Of a DNA stretch of 64,000 bases, positions 8,501-21,674 are shown piece after piece (position 1 is the first letter of the stretch; every line of letters begins with the position of its first letter). The notes beneath the pieces are model-generated. The model was not told where the DNA came from and searched no databases. It was given only the letters and a program-made list of their open reading frames with translations. This DNA comes from Manis javanica. Taxonomy: Eukaryota > Chordata > Mammalia > Pholidota > Manidae. Position numbers and translations under genes: made by a program. The stretch is taken from NCBI RefSeq assembly GCF_040802235.1, contig NC_133165.1, positions 19,687,623 to 19,751,622 on the forward strand, read 5' to 3'.

Positions 8501-10045
8501 TCTGGCCAAGTTGAGAGCATTGGTGACCAAGATTTCTATGGAAGAAATGACCTATCAGAAATGGCAGTGACAGTGTGGGAAAAGTCCCATCTCACTTCCT
8601 TCATAAATGGTCACACACACTACAGATTGGCAGAGGAGGGTTTACACTCACCATAAGCCCACCAGTGTGGAGAACGAAGATCGGGACTGATTTGTCAGCA
8701 TGTGTAAGAGACCCTTTGACCCCTCAAGAGACTTGTAGTGGCTACGAGGAGTGGAAGAATGTGTACTTTTTCAATAGACCAGAATTTGAACCAAAGAAAT
8801 TTTGTTGTAAGTATAATATGGTCTGAGGACATCTGGGTCACAGATATGTTATGACAACTTAATCAATCCTACTAAAGAAGAATTCATCCATCTCCTTTAT
8901 GTAAGCTTATTGCCAGAATGTACCAGCTATCCAAGATGAAGAATTAAACGCAGTCCCAAGGAACAGCAGAGCATTACTAAGCCCAGTATATATAACCCAA
9001 AAAGCCAGCAGCATTGCTTATGGGATTATGTTTAGTCTGAAAGGACACCACTAGAGATAATGTAAAACATCAAATGGCCTGAAGTGGCAGTGAAATTATT
9101 CAACTCTTGGACTGGAGGAGCTCTTAATCAGGGCCCCTGGAATGCTACAGCAATTTAATAAGTTTAAATTGGTTTCACTTGGATAGATCCAGATTTGTGT
9201 TGCAGATGTTATCCCACTCAAATCTCCATACCGGTTCATTAAAAAGGGGAACATGCCTACGGAATCTGTAGAAATTTAAAAAGAAATTAACTCGAAAGCT
9301 TGAGTCAGGAAAAGGAGATACGTTTCAGATAGAAAAGCTTACTAGAATAAGCTTGTCAGTGTGTTGATTTTAGACAAAATAAAAATATCACTAATAGTGA
9401 AGATTATTGGATTTTGTTTTATTAAATTTACTAAATTATAACAAGCTAACATAAATATGTTAAGTACATACACTTGAAACAAAATAAAAATCAATATTTA
9501 AAATTAGTAAATGGAACTAGATTCAGTAAAGATGCACACACAGTAAGAAATGTATAGAGTGTACATGTAATTTTAAAAATTAGTGTTTTGTGCAAAAAAG
9601 AGACCAGGTGATTTTTAGGGGTTAGGGGTTCTGCTCAAGCAACCTTGGTCCTTTAAGCTGTAGAACAAAAACAAGTCACATCTATACTTCTAAACTAAAA
9701 TAGGATTTTAAGTGCCTATAATGATGTGTAAAGTCACTCATCTCACCTCCAAGGGGAGAACACTGAGCAGGGCAACAATCAGGTGCTTTGCCAATCAGGG
9801 CAACATCAGCATTGCCAATGTTTTTACAAAGTAGAAAATACACTGAGCAATTGCCCATATTTTCTCACTTTCACAAGGGCATTTGCTAAGTGCCTATTAA
9901 ATGAATATAACTAATCATGGTATATGTGTGGAAACTGCATAAATACATCAAAATTCAAATCACCACTCCATTCAACCCGAAAAATCCAGCAGGTGGTCTG
10001 AAGAACATTTAAGAACAACTAATCTATGATATAAACATTTAAACA
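8501..10045. other. Unassigned intergenic DNA
   Basis: No confident gene or repeat. About 8560-9350 is less AT-rich and resembles a decayed ERV internal region by texture only (an 83-codon frame at 8575-8826 has no recognisable motif). Confidence 0.3.
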
Positions 10046-10265
10046 TTCTTACAGAAAAATAAACCAACATGTATTGATTACTTGCCATTGCTAAGTATTG
10101 CTCTAAGCATTTTTGATCTATTATCTCATCATCTATTATCTCTCCCAAAAGTAATCCAATATACCAAGTACTATTATTATCTCCAGTAACAAATGGATAA
10201 ATTGTGATGAAAGACACTAAATAATTTGCTTGTGATTACCCAACACATCTTTACCATCAAGCTTT
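10046..10265 (-). repeat. MIR SINE, antisense, diverged
   Basis: 'attgctctaagcatttttgatctattatctcatc', 'actattattatctccagtaacaaatgg' and 'gtgattacccaacac' follow the antisense MIR order. Confidence 0.65.
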
Positions 10266-10950
10266 AACACCTCTGTACACAAAAGCATAGCTCTCAAACT
10301 ATATACTCCCTTTGTACTGGGTAGCAGCACTACATCTTTAGAAATAAAACAAGCTTTTACAATATAAGAGTCAACTTGCCAGTGACTTTAAACAAGTATC
10401 TGAATTTCTCAGACAAAAAGCAGAATCAAGTGGAAAATGAGTAATTTTTAATCTCTCAGGACTTTTATAAACCTCATTATCTGACAAATAGCCTATGACA
10501 GTGTTATTGTGATCTTTTCCCTTAGAAGTTACAGATTAAAGAAATTTTACTTTGAATAAGGTCATTACATAGCAATATAGCAACAAAAGTCTTTCAGGCT
10601 AAGTAGATCAGCATCCAAAAAGTACCTCCGTAACTCAATTTAGACAACTATGCTGGGAAGCCTGATCTTCATAAGAAGGAGGTTTCAGAATATAACCTAG
10701 GAAAATAAAATGTTTTGAGTAGAAATCAGCAAGCAGGCACCACATTGTGTCTACTTACTTGTTTCTTTTTATTCTTGCTCCTATTTTATTTCCTGGTTTA
10801 TTCTTTTCTCACATCATGCTATTATTTCAATGCAGCTATTTCTTTTGATAAAAGTCTCCAATGAATCCCTGAAGTCTTAAATTTCTTGGTGTGCTTTGTA
10901 TATTTGCAACCTTACTGCATTTTCTGAATTACAAACATTAACTACCTCTA
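10266..10950. other. Unassigned AT-rich intergenic DNA
   Basis: No supported gene or repeat. Confidence 0.35.
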
Positions 10951-11135
10951 GGGCACTGGCTCTTAAAGTTTAACATGTATAAAACATGTATTTTAACACA
11001 TATAAAAATCATCTAAGGAACTTATTAAAATGTATATTGTTGAGTTCTAGCCAAAAAATTATGATTTTTATGTGTGTTACAAATTAATTTCAATGTAGGT
11101 GGATTGGATCAAACTTTGAGAAAGGAACTGTGCAA
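10951..11135 (+). repeat. MER5A-like hAT (Charlie) MITE
   Basis: 'cactggctcttaaagtttaacatgt', 'aaaatcatctaaggaacttattaaaatg' and a terminal 'aaactttgagaaaggaact' give the MER5A layout with its terminal inverted repeats. Confidence 0.65.
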
Positions 11136-14100
11136 GCTAGTCTACTCTAATTTAATTGCAATAAAGATGACACAACCTAAAATGTAAATTCTCATATCTA
11201 AACACATTCCATAAATACTGACAGGTTAATCTTTCTCTTTTTCCTTCAACATTTTGCTATTTTCATTTTTAAGTAAAGAAAATACATTATATCCCTCAAT
11301 AATCCTTTTGTGAACTCTTGATCAGCTTGGGTACAGGAAATGTAATCCCTGAAATTACTGTAAAATTACTACCTGTTTCTATGGATACACCTACATATTT
11401 TTACATTTCCATTGTAGGTCATGTGAATAGCCAAGAGGAATATATGGATATAATTCTATGTGGAACAAGAGAAATTATAAATAAGTAAATATTTCTTATA
11501 TTAAATGAGAGGATCAGAACTGAAATGTATATTAGGAATAATTCAATACAATCCTGGTGAAGGATATGTCATTTATACAGAAATACTTTCATAAAGCTCA
11601 GTAAATTAGAAAGCTGTGAGTTAAAAATCACTAACTTGGAATTGGGAGGCTTAATCAGACATACAACCTGAATTCAATTAAACTAGTTTAGATAGATATA
11701 TAGATGGATATGTGTATCCATGTGTACACATTAGTGAAAAACCTACTTTCCATAAAATCAGATTTGTTCATATTTATAATCTTCCCCAAAGTCAGTATGT
11801 TTCCAAAGAGTTCATTATAGTCAAGATGATTTATTTTATCTCAGATTCAATAATTTAGTATCTACTGCTCAGTCTTTGGGGAATAACATAGCAAGCATAA
11901 CTGAAGGTTAAAGAGGAATTTTTGTGTGCTTAGGGCTGGTATGAAGCATGTAAACACCTAAGGAAGGTTTTGGACAGATTATTTTTAAAATATTTTTTCA
12001 ATATGTGTTTAGAAAAAAGGCTGTCTGCTACCTTGGGAAAAGAAAGAATTAAGAAAATACTTATTGTTCATTATTTCAAAAAATTAAGTTAAACTTTCTC
12101 CCAAACTTGTATTCCCACTAAAAGAAAAAAAGTCTGCAGTCCCTGGACCAATTTTCCTTTTCAGAATGGCCACCTGGCCACTATTTATTTCACTTAAGTG
12201 AAAACACACAAACTCAAAGGGTTTATCAATATTCCTTCAGCCACATATATTCTGCTCCCTCGGAGAATTTCTATTAACTATAACTTTTTCTCTATCTCCT
12301 TAGATTACCAATGGTACCACGGCATTCCAATGACACATTAAAGATCTTTATAAATGGAAATTTCAGGGAACTTCCCCAGCCCACCCATTAATATAGCATC
12401 AAATGTCTTAGCCAGAGTATTATTGAATGTATGGGTTCCAATTTGTTAGTGAGGCAAGTAAAAAGGTAATGGACTAGGAAAAATAGTAATAGAAACTGGT
12501 AAGTGGTATAGTAGGTAAAAGAGACAAGATAAGGAAGGTAAGTAAGAGTATGGACATGATGGGATACTTTCTCTAATAGCTAGTTAATTTCCTGAGTTCT
12601 TGATTTATACCTCAATTATGGCTTGCATAAATTCTGGCCAGTAATAATGTTATTTCTGTACTTATCTCTTATTTCAAGTTGTAAGGAATTTAAAAACAAA
12701 GGCAGCTTCTTATTTATCTCTGCATCCTCCTCAGTTTTGAAAAATGTATATAGGACAGTGTTGACTGAGTATAACTGAACACAAATAAGACTGAAGGTAA
12801 AGAGGAATTTCTGCAGTTCAAGATCTTTAAAAGTGTAGACACCCCACAAACTGATTAAAATGAAAGGATGGTGATGAAAGTGAATGGCTGATTTTTGAAA
12901 TTGAGTTTGACTGGGAAGTCTGAAGAACTCTAAGGACAGGGCATTAAGGACTTAATATTAGGGATTCCTAATTACTGAAAGAATGTACAAGGTTGGAGTC
13001 ATACGGAAATCAGATATGTTTAATGTATTGAAATAAGGTAAAACTACAATATAGATGTTGATAAACACTACTCATAAGAAAAGGGAAAAGTGGCTGGTCA
13101 GATGGCATGGACCGAGAGGAAGAGGATCTGGTTACTGATGGTGGTATATCAATGGTCTGGAAGTAACAGCAGAGAGTGTGGAATTTACTGACGTCACCTT
13201 AGTTGTACAAGATTTTAAGATCCTTTAATAGGAATTCTTTAATGGGAAGACACAACATACTGATACTTGAATAGATGAAACACAGGACACCTTGTTGTTT
13301 ATAGCTCTTCAGTAGAGAAGCCTGACAGTCGTGGCTAAGCAGGGTTGCATCCCAGGACAGGGGAAAGGCAACCTGGAGCTATAGGGGGTTTAGGTATGGT
13401 TCCTAGTTATCTAGGTTTCTGGGGCTTCCTGTGGACTGGCTTGTTTGCATAATTTCAATTTCCCTGCTCAGGGGCAAAGGGGCTTTCCTCAAATGTCAGT
13501 TTCTGGCCCTGGGGCAATTACAGTGGGAGGATAGTGGGCTTGGAGTATAAGAGCCCAAGAAGAGAGTGGTCGTGATGTGGACTTATTCAGCTAATCAAGA
13601 GAGAAAAGCGATGAGCCTCTAGCCAGGACTTCAGGATTAGGTCAGTGCAGCTTAAAAATAAAACAAAACAAAATTTAAAAGACTATATTACACTCTTGGG
13701 GAATGGAGAAGAAGTTTCCTTGCTTTCTAGGATTGAAGTTCATAGTTGCTCTATGAACAGAGTTCCTGATCTCCTTAGAATTGCAGAGTTACATTGAGGG
13801 AGAATCTGAAGAGCATTTGATCAAAATCGTATCACCCTGTATTAACCTTTAACAAACACCAGAAACACAGAACTAAACTTATCCTTTTAAGCTTTAGAGA
13901 AATATTTTTAGACAATAATAATATACTACAATAAAAACTATGACTATCAAGTATGTGGAATTACTAAAACTGGGTCCTTAATGTGTCAATTGCAAACCCA
14001 CTGTCTACAAGTGCCCCTTGATTTCAAGCATATTGACTGTGAGTGGTGTATATCCTCAGGGTGGTACACAGGATTCTAAGCAAATGCTCCTTTGTTCTGC

Positions 14101-14150
14101 TTGACTTTCCAGAATGCCATCTTATGACCCCATCTCTCTTTCTATCTGTA
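11136..14150. other. Unassigned AT-rich intergenic DNA
   Basis: No gene supported. The stretch at about 13200-13640 is richer in G+C and could be a decayed LTR, but I see no termini. The 77-codon frame at 12616-12849 (minus) has no recognisable features. Confidence 0.3.

Positions 14151-14151
<1 letters not shown>

Positions 14152-14198
<47 letters not shown>
14152..14198. repeat. (CA)n microsatellite followed by T-run
   Basis: About 23 CA units, then a T-run at 14210-14223. Confidence 0.97.
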
Positions 14199-14200
<2 letters not shown>

Positions 14201-14223
14201 CTATTAACATTTTTTTTTTTTTT

Positions 14224-16640
14224 ACTGGAGAAGTTATATATTATTATAATTATGGTGATGTCTAAGAGAAGATAAAACATTAATAATTATAGAAACGGCT
14301 GCAGTATAGCCTAAATATTTGAAGTTGCTATAAGAAAACCACATAAAGATCCCCATTGCTGCTATTAGAGGTTTAACACCGGCCCAGATGACCACTTGTG
14401 TGGCCTAGTACAGTGTATTTTATATTTCAGTATTTATTTGATTCTTTAAAATGAAACTAGGGTCAAAGAAAATTGCACTGGGCAAGTTAAACAGCATGGA
14501 AGACTTAATTCCGGACTATTGTAATATAGTAAAGAGAATAAACTCAGCCCCCCTGAAACAAATGCAGGAAATTTTTAAGCTCTAGGGTGTTAGTGGGAGA
14601 GGACTTGAGCCGGAAGCGCGGTCGGCTCCACTGGCCATCAGTGTGCTGACCCGCCCTCACTGACCTTAGGCGCCTCCCCTCCCACAGACCTGGGAGACAG
14701 GGGCGCTCACTTTTCAGATGATTACATTTCAAATGAATGGCTTCCAGGTCCAAGAGAAAGACATTCTTGGGTGGTAAAACTGGCTAGAGGCTAAGGGAAG
14801 GCTAAGTCTAAGAGACAGGGAAAGAATTTACAAGTACAAGTTTTTTTTTAAGTAAATGCTCTAAGATAAAGGAAGTTAGGGGCCTTTAGTCAGGAAGCAA
14901 TCTTTCTAAAGTTTAGTCAAGCAGAGGAGAATATTAAGGACATTTTGGTCACTTGGAAGAGAAAATTTTATCCTTTCAACTGCATTATATATTTTAATTG
15001 GCAGTTTTCTTAGCTGTGTAAACTAAGTCTCTCCATACAATACTTATTCATCAGTTTCTTCACACACTTATCAGATATCCACTATATATATACCAGAGCA
15101 CACAATGGACTTAGCCAGGGAGATTGTAACCTTCAATAAGGAATTAAAAATATTAACAAAGAGGAAAGAGTAAATAAATTACTCTAGAGGATAGGAAAAG
15201 TACAGGTACCAATAAATGTTATATATTTATACATTTATATATATTTTTAACTTTAAGAAACAATCATATGGCAAATGACTTGGTATACCTCACTAAAAAG
15301 AAAAGTGAAAATTATCCTTTTACAAAGCATATATTTTTTCCTAATCATCTGTCTTTTAAATCTCCATTTTAAAATCAAATGTTTCTTAGGATGCATTCAT
15401 ATATTTTTCTCCAAATCTTATGTAATTTGTCAGTGTATAGGAAGTCATATTTTTCAGGTATTGGTTTTATAAAAGAAAATGTATGTTGTTTGACTTTATT
15501 TCCTATTATGTTCTGTTCTTAATTTGAACTGTTGTTGCTGTTGGAAACTAACCCTAAGTATTGGTATCTTTACTAGTTGGCTATAGTCTTTTACTATATT
15601 CCTTAATAAGGCATCACTGTTGCAATGCATCCATTTTTACCATTTCATCTTATTTTTTAATCCTACTTTGACTAAGAAAAACCACAGATTTTGGGTTCTA
15701 GTCTTTGTGGTCATTCTGGAAATGGAAATGTCACTTTACAATCCAACTTTATATAAGCGTCCTGTCACAACAGAAGTCTGGTGTATTTGTGTGGGTGAGA
15801 TGGAATCATATGTGGCATGAATACATTTTCATCAGTAAAAACCAACACCCGAGAGACCATCTTTAAAAGAGATATTTATAGAAAGCAAACCCATTTACTA
15901 CAAATACACTGAGATGTAGAAATGGAGATGCAAAGAAGTAAATTTTTGAGGCTTATTTCACAGCAATAGCATCTCATCTCCCTTCATACCTCCCTTGTGT
16001 GTTTGAAACACTTTAAAACTTTTTGCATCACCCCACTGCAGTGCAGTTTAAAAAGTAAACAATTCACTTTATAACAGCCAACTAAACATAAACTAATATT
16101 TCTCACCACCCATGTATTCACTGAATTTTGCTGCTTCTTATTTGACATATAAAAAGGTCTTACCAATTCTTGAATGCCTCAAAAATAACTGAACTTGACA
16201 ATTTTCTAAAACTACATATAAAAATTCAAGTATCCTGAGATCTAGGCTTTTCATTTGAGTGGTAAGGGGGAAATAATTTTAAGACAGAAACTATGTGGAA
16301 TTTTTCATATATAAAGTAGATATTGATTTATAAAATGGTTCTTGAATGAATAGAGTGTCACCTAGTGGGGAAGTACATTAGACCACACGTGTTTCAGCAG
16401 TTCTGACTAGGCAGTTCCCTAATTTTCCACCTTTCTAGTAACTAAGTGAGTTGCAAGAATAAAAACTAAAATCTTTGATAGTTGCAGTTCAGATGAGGGA
16501 GCTTCTGGACAAAGAGAAGGGAAAGTATACTCACCATGAAAGCTAGCAGAGTAATTCTGCAATTTGTCCAGAGAACTACAGACTCTGCACAAAAATTCTC
16601 AGCACAGACGACAGCATCCCCTTCCCTCCCACACACACTG
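14224..16640. other. Unassigned intergenic DNA
   Basis: No gene supported. The GC-richer patch at about 14560-14720 may be an old LTR, uncertain. The rest is AT-rich. Confidence 0.3.
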
Positions 16641-16649
16641 ACACCTGAG

Positions 16650-17235
16650 CAAACTGCACCATGGCTTCTACCAGATCCAGGCCATGTTGCTAGGAGGCCC
16701 ATCCCAAGTCTTTAAGATGCCTGCCAAAGAAAGTTCAACAATACCAAAAGAATTCACTGTTTGTTCCAGCCAAAACCTGCTTCTAGGCCCCTGACCACCT
16801 TTTTCTTAGAGCATTTACTTTAGAAAGCATACAATTATAAACCCTCTCTCTGTGCCTTAGAGATGCACTTCTACAACCCAGAAATGTCTTTCACAAGGAC
16901 CTGGGAGTCATCCCTTTGAAATGAAATCATGGAGAAGAGTAGGCCCCTGGCTCCCAGTCTCTGCAGGAGGGCAGGTGCCTAACTTTAACAGCGCCCCTCA
17001 GCAGACACAGGTGGCCCAATCACACTGACCGACCTCCTCTCCCCTAACATCCCTCAGTGCTTTTCCTTTAGCATGTCTCTCCATTTAAGAAAACTTCCCA
17101 TCTTTTGCCTCAATGGATTTGAGCTCAGTTTATAACTGAAGTCTCTCTCCCCTCCTGGAGTAGTCTGGATAAAATCTGTCTTGCCATCTTTAACAAAGTC
17201 CATCTTTGTTTTTTTTCACACTTCAAAGCTGACAA
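16650..17235 (+). mobile_element. Possible solo LTR
   Basis: Texture of an ERV1-type LTR: a CT-rich stretch, 'ctcctggagtagtctggataaaatctgtcttgcc' and a T-rich end. No clear TG/CA termini or target-site duplication were identified. Confidence 0.35.
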
Positions 17236-19085
17236 TATAGGAGGTGATTCGAAGGCTGAAAGAAGCCCATGAAAATTATCTGTCCCCTCTGGTGTGAGGC
17301 AGTGATTTAGGCAGTGTCAGAAGTCAAGTATTACCACAGATCTGCCGAACCATAGCATCCTGTCTTGTCTTAAAAAAAAAAACACTCCTCAATAGTGAGT
17401 CTTTCACTGCCAGAAAATGTCTTTATTTCTAACTAAAACCCTACATATTATGACTTAATTTCTTTTTCTCTTGTTTTTTTCCTCAGTGGAACTAGGGGAG
17501 AAAGTCTTATGGGTCATGTAGTTAAAGCTAAAAGAAATCTTACAGATGAACTAGGCTCATTTACAGATGACAAAACTGAAGTTCAAGTTTTTAACAGCTC
17601 ATAGCCTAAATTAGAAGAGCAATTGATCCCAGAACAGGATTAGCTCCTAGGACCCGACTTAAAACCTAGTAGTTTCTCTGTTCCATAGCAGTGTGTCTCC
17701 CTCCTTTGGGCACAGTCTTCCCAATCTTTGTAAACAACTAGGACAAGATTTGTAAGGTTTGCCCTCAGTCTTCTCTTCTGGAACTTTCAGCACTATAATC
17801 TCCTCTCTGACACTTTTCAAAACCCCTGCCCAGTTCTTCTTCCCCAGGATACAGTACCCAGTACAGCATGGAAACACTACAGGCATCAGTATTTATTACA
17901 TCTGTGTCTCTGTATCTCTCAGCTTCATTTCTCCCTCTTGTGCTGAGTTGGTGGCTCACCAGAGGAAAACAGTGTAGGCATGTTCATAGCTTGCAATGAT
18001 TATTGCTTCATTTCAAATATATTAGGAGCAAATCACCCTCATTTTTATGGTCCATCAAGTTGGACTTTAGTAAAATACAACAGTAAATGTAGGAAGTATG
18101 ATTTCCTCTAGGAAAAAAGTATGAGCATCATAGTCATCAATGGCTTATAAAGATATGAAGATAAAACCCTTAGTGACAGGAATTGTAAAGTCCATTTTGT
18201 GGTTTCTCCTACAGAATATTAGCCATGCACAGACCTATATCCTACTCCTCACTGACTTTAAATATATGTGCCTTTGTCAAGCAGCTAATGGACTTGGCTT
18301 CCCATCCTTATTATTGTTATATTCAACTCATCAAGCACAAAGTAAAAATCATTATAGAATCCTGGTGTCTGGTTTTCATTTTTGTTGTTCCTTGGATCAA
18401 ATTCCTACCTATACATAAAAATATAAATTCATTCAATTGAGAGTTTTCTAAAGATATCGGCTACTCTCAAATGTTTTATAAAGACCCGCCAAAGATTCAA
18501 ATTACTGTTGGTTTTTCTGCTTTTGATGCCACTTAGAAACACCAACCTATAGGCTACTTATGTCTGGAACCAATTGTTCCCTTTATGCCAACTTGAACAT
18601 ACATGAGATGGCAGGCAAATACCCTGGCATCAACTAGGAACAAAAACAAAAAAGTAAACCACTGCGCTTCCAGATATGTGAAAGACAACTTGCAAAACTG
18701 AGAGAGGTGCAGGGAAAACTTGGAATATAACAACACACACAAAAAAAGATATGAATTCAGCCAAAAGAATCAATCTTTGTTTATATCTGAGACCATAGTC
18801 TGATTGCCTTTATTTCTCTTAGATTAAAAAAAATAAATACATTAAATGCCCAATTTGTAAAATATTCTTTAATATCTGTAAACTATTTTTAAAGTCTAAA
18901 GCTACACATAATAATCAAAAAATGCACATTTTCTCACACAAATAAAACAAATACAAGAACAAAAAATCCAGAACTCAAAGGTACTTTTCTTTAATAATCA
19001 AACAATTCCTTATTGGTTTGATGAATAATTTCAACTGTAAGGTATATATCAATATTGGTGAGCAAATTACTTATACTAGCACATG
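17236..19085. other. Unassigned intergenic DNA
   Basis: A MIR-like antisense fragment may lie at about 17530-17640. Otherwise no supported feature; short frames at 17.6-18.7 kb show no homology I recognise. Confidence 0.3.
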
Positions 19086-19235
19086 TAGAAAACTGTATTT
19101 TAATTATCTACCGATCTGTCTCTTTCATTACCCTAAGCCCCTTGAGTGACTATGTCTTACTTATCTTCATAACCCCATCATTGAACATACTACCTATCAC
19201 ATAGGAGTTTAATACATTTTTTTCCTAAAGAACCA
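19086..19235 (+). repeat. L2 LINE 3' fragment
   Basis: 'cccttgagtgactatgtcttacttatcttcataacccc...cctatcacataggagtttaataca' resembles the L2 3' end. Confidence 0.55.
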
Positions 19236-21435
19236 CACACAAGTGCTTATTGAATTGGCAATTAGAGTCAGGAAAACCTTAAAATTTTTGTTCCTCTTAG
19301 TGATTCAATGATCAACATAAGTTCATATTCAAATTTTATATCTGATATCAAACTTTACATATGTCCTAGGATATAGACCAAAATATAGTTAAGATTGTTA
19401 ATTTCACACATGTTGAACTTAATCTGACATAACAAAACAGGATGAAATGCCCTTTGTGATTTCTCTAACATGTCCTCCAAATTCCTACCTTTGAGCCTTT
19501 GATTACATTCGTTCATGGCCCTGTGCACATTTTTTCCCATCTTGCCACCCACCTTTGCCCTCAACAATTATCCAATATACAAAGCCCAACTTGAATCACA
19601 TCTCACCATGCAGTATAACATCCTGTCCATAAGCTCTGAAATCACACAGAACTGGTTGTGATTTTCTAAGTTGTACTTCCTTGCTCTGTGAATGTACATC
19701 ATTGTGAGGAAAATATTTTAAACACTAGCACTGCACCTGATAATACATATTCCTCTCACTTTTTGTCTAGATTCCACCACACCATAACTGACACCTACCT
19801 ACATCAGAAAAACAGCATGAATCTCTAGGCATTTGCCCCAAACTCCACCCACTAACTTCCAATGTTCTGTTCTCACCCCTGTCCACCTAGTTTTTACATG
19901 TGTTTCATGTGCTGTTCTCTGGTTTGGTATCTGCTTTATAACTGCTGCCATTGTCTCTCAGCTTTGACTGGGCTTCTTGAACTCGGTTCCTACACTCCCT
20001 TCAGCCCTATTCATTTGCAGCCATTTTTCACCTTAGGGGAATATTCCCCTGTTTCCAACATACTGCATTACTCCCTGCAGCACCCATGTCATCAGGGAGC
20101 AGGGTTTCCACAGATTAGTGAGCACTGATCTTTGAGCAATTACTGGAGGTGAATCGGAGAACTCTCCCCCATGAGAGACCAGGCTCTTCTTTCACATAGG
20201 GAAGTTTGATTTCAAAGCAGAAGAAGTATCCTTGCCAGTGGAAGTTCTAGAGAGAAAGAGCTCTAGCAACAGCGTGGGTCCCAGTGCTGCAGGGCAGTAT
20301 GAAAAGCGAATAAAGAGGGGTGCTACTTCACAGAGAGTAACCATAAAGGCCTCACAGAAGAGATGGTAGTTGAGGAGGGATGAAAAGGAAGTCGGGCCCC
20401 AAACCATGTGATTTTATCTGGGAGACAAGCATTCCATAAAAGTAGAAAGTATATATATATATAATTTCCGATATTGAATAGTTCTTCAATGTTTTAAGGA
20501 GACACAAGTGAACTAATTGTCTATAGCAGAATCAGGGTGAAAGGAATCAGTAATAAGGTCATAGAATGCAGCTACCATAAGGCCTTGTAGGTGATGGTAA
20601 AGACTGGATTCCCTATTAAGCATGATAAGAAACTATTAAAATGTTGAAAATGAAAAAGTGAGATCTGATTTACATTTTTAAAAACAACTCTGATTTAAAT
20701 ATATTTGTGGGGTTCAAAATGTTACAAATAAAGACAACATTCAGATAGGCACAGACAACATCCTATAAAAATCAACAGGTTTCTAACTGTTAAAACAAAC
20801 ATAAACAAAAAACAGGCTATTTTCCTCTAGTATTTTTCTAAAATTCACTGTCTCAATTTACTGAGAAAAGCATAAACTATATGCATATATATATAAATAT
20901 ATATGAACACATATAAATATGTATTGATTATTATTTTACTTATCTTCAACTTACCCTGAATATCCAGCAAGTAAAATTAATGTGTATAAATTACAGAAAA
21001 ATATTTTATCAATCCTATTGTGAGAAAACATTTTCACTTTTCCTAACTACATGTTTTAATTAACTATGTTGAGAATTTTGAAAATGAAGTTTCAGATATG
21101 GGACTCTGAATGCTCTTTCATACTTAAAGGAAAAGCAAAGGTACAAAATAGACAATAAAATGAATTAGCAAATGCAAAACACATATATGAAAAGCAGTAG
21201 AAAATGAGGGAAGTTAAATATTGTTTTAACCAAACACCATCTAAATACCAGCAAGAGATAACAATATGAAATATTATTCAAGGCTTTGTAGCAGGTGCCT
21301 AGTACTTCAATTCAGATCTACTATCAGCAGTACTGTTTTTCCTTATTAGATCACAGGAGAGATATTCCGCAGGTGTTATGACTTGCTGGTTTTATCTTTT
21401 TTTAATGGCAAAAAAGAGTAGAACAGAATGTTTAA
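19236..21435. other. Unassigned intergenic DNA with probable L2-type relics
   Basis: About 19440-19740 and 20480-20700 ('aggccttgtaggtgatggtaaagactggattcc', 'gtgagatctgatttacatttttaaaa') resemble ancient LINE sequence. A (TA)n patch lies near 20450 and another near 20880. No gene. Confidence 0.35.
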
Positions 21436-21625
21436 CATCTCTGATTGCAGGACTGGCTCCACTGATTGCTAATCATGTCACTTTTAGTAAGTCATGTACG
21501 TAAATGCTCGAAGTCTTAATTCTTTTACCTATAAAATGGCCATAATATCAAATCCTACATCAAAAGATTACTCCTAAAAAGTATATAGAGCACAGCTTGA
21601 AATACAATAATAACCTTTTAAACGT
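21436..21625 (+). repeat. MIR SINE, diverged
   Basis: 'gactggctccactgattgctaatcatgtcac', 'aattcttttacctataaaatggccataata' and 'agcacagcttgaaata' follow the sense MIR order. Confidence 0.6.
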
Positions 21626-21674
21626 TACCTATGATTATTATTTCTGGGCCATGTTGTATTGTTGCTATCAAGAG

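Noticed and set aside
14152..14198. Possible CRISPR-like or other regular array
   Set aside because: It is a plain (CA)n microsatellite; no spacer-repeat structure exists anywhere in the window.
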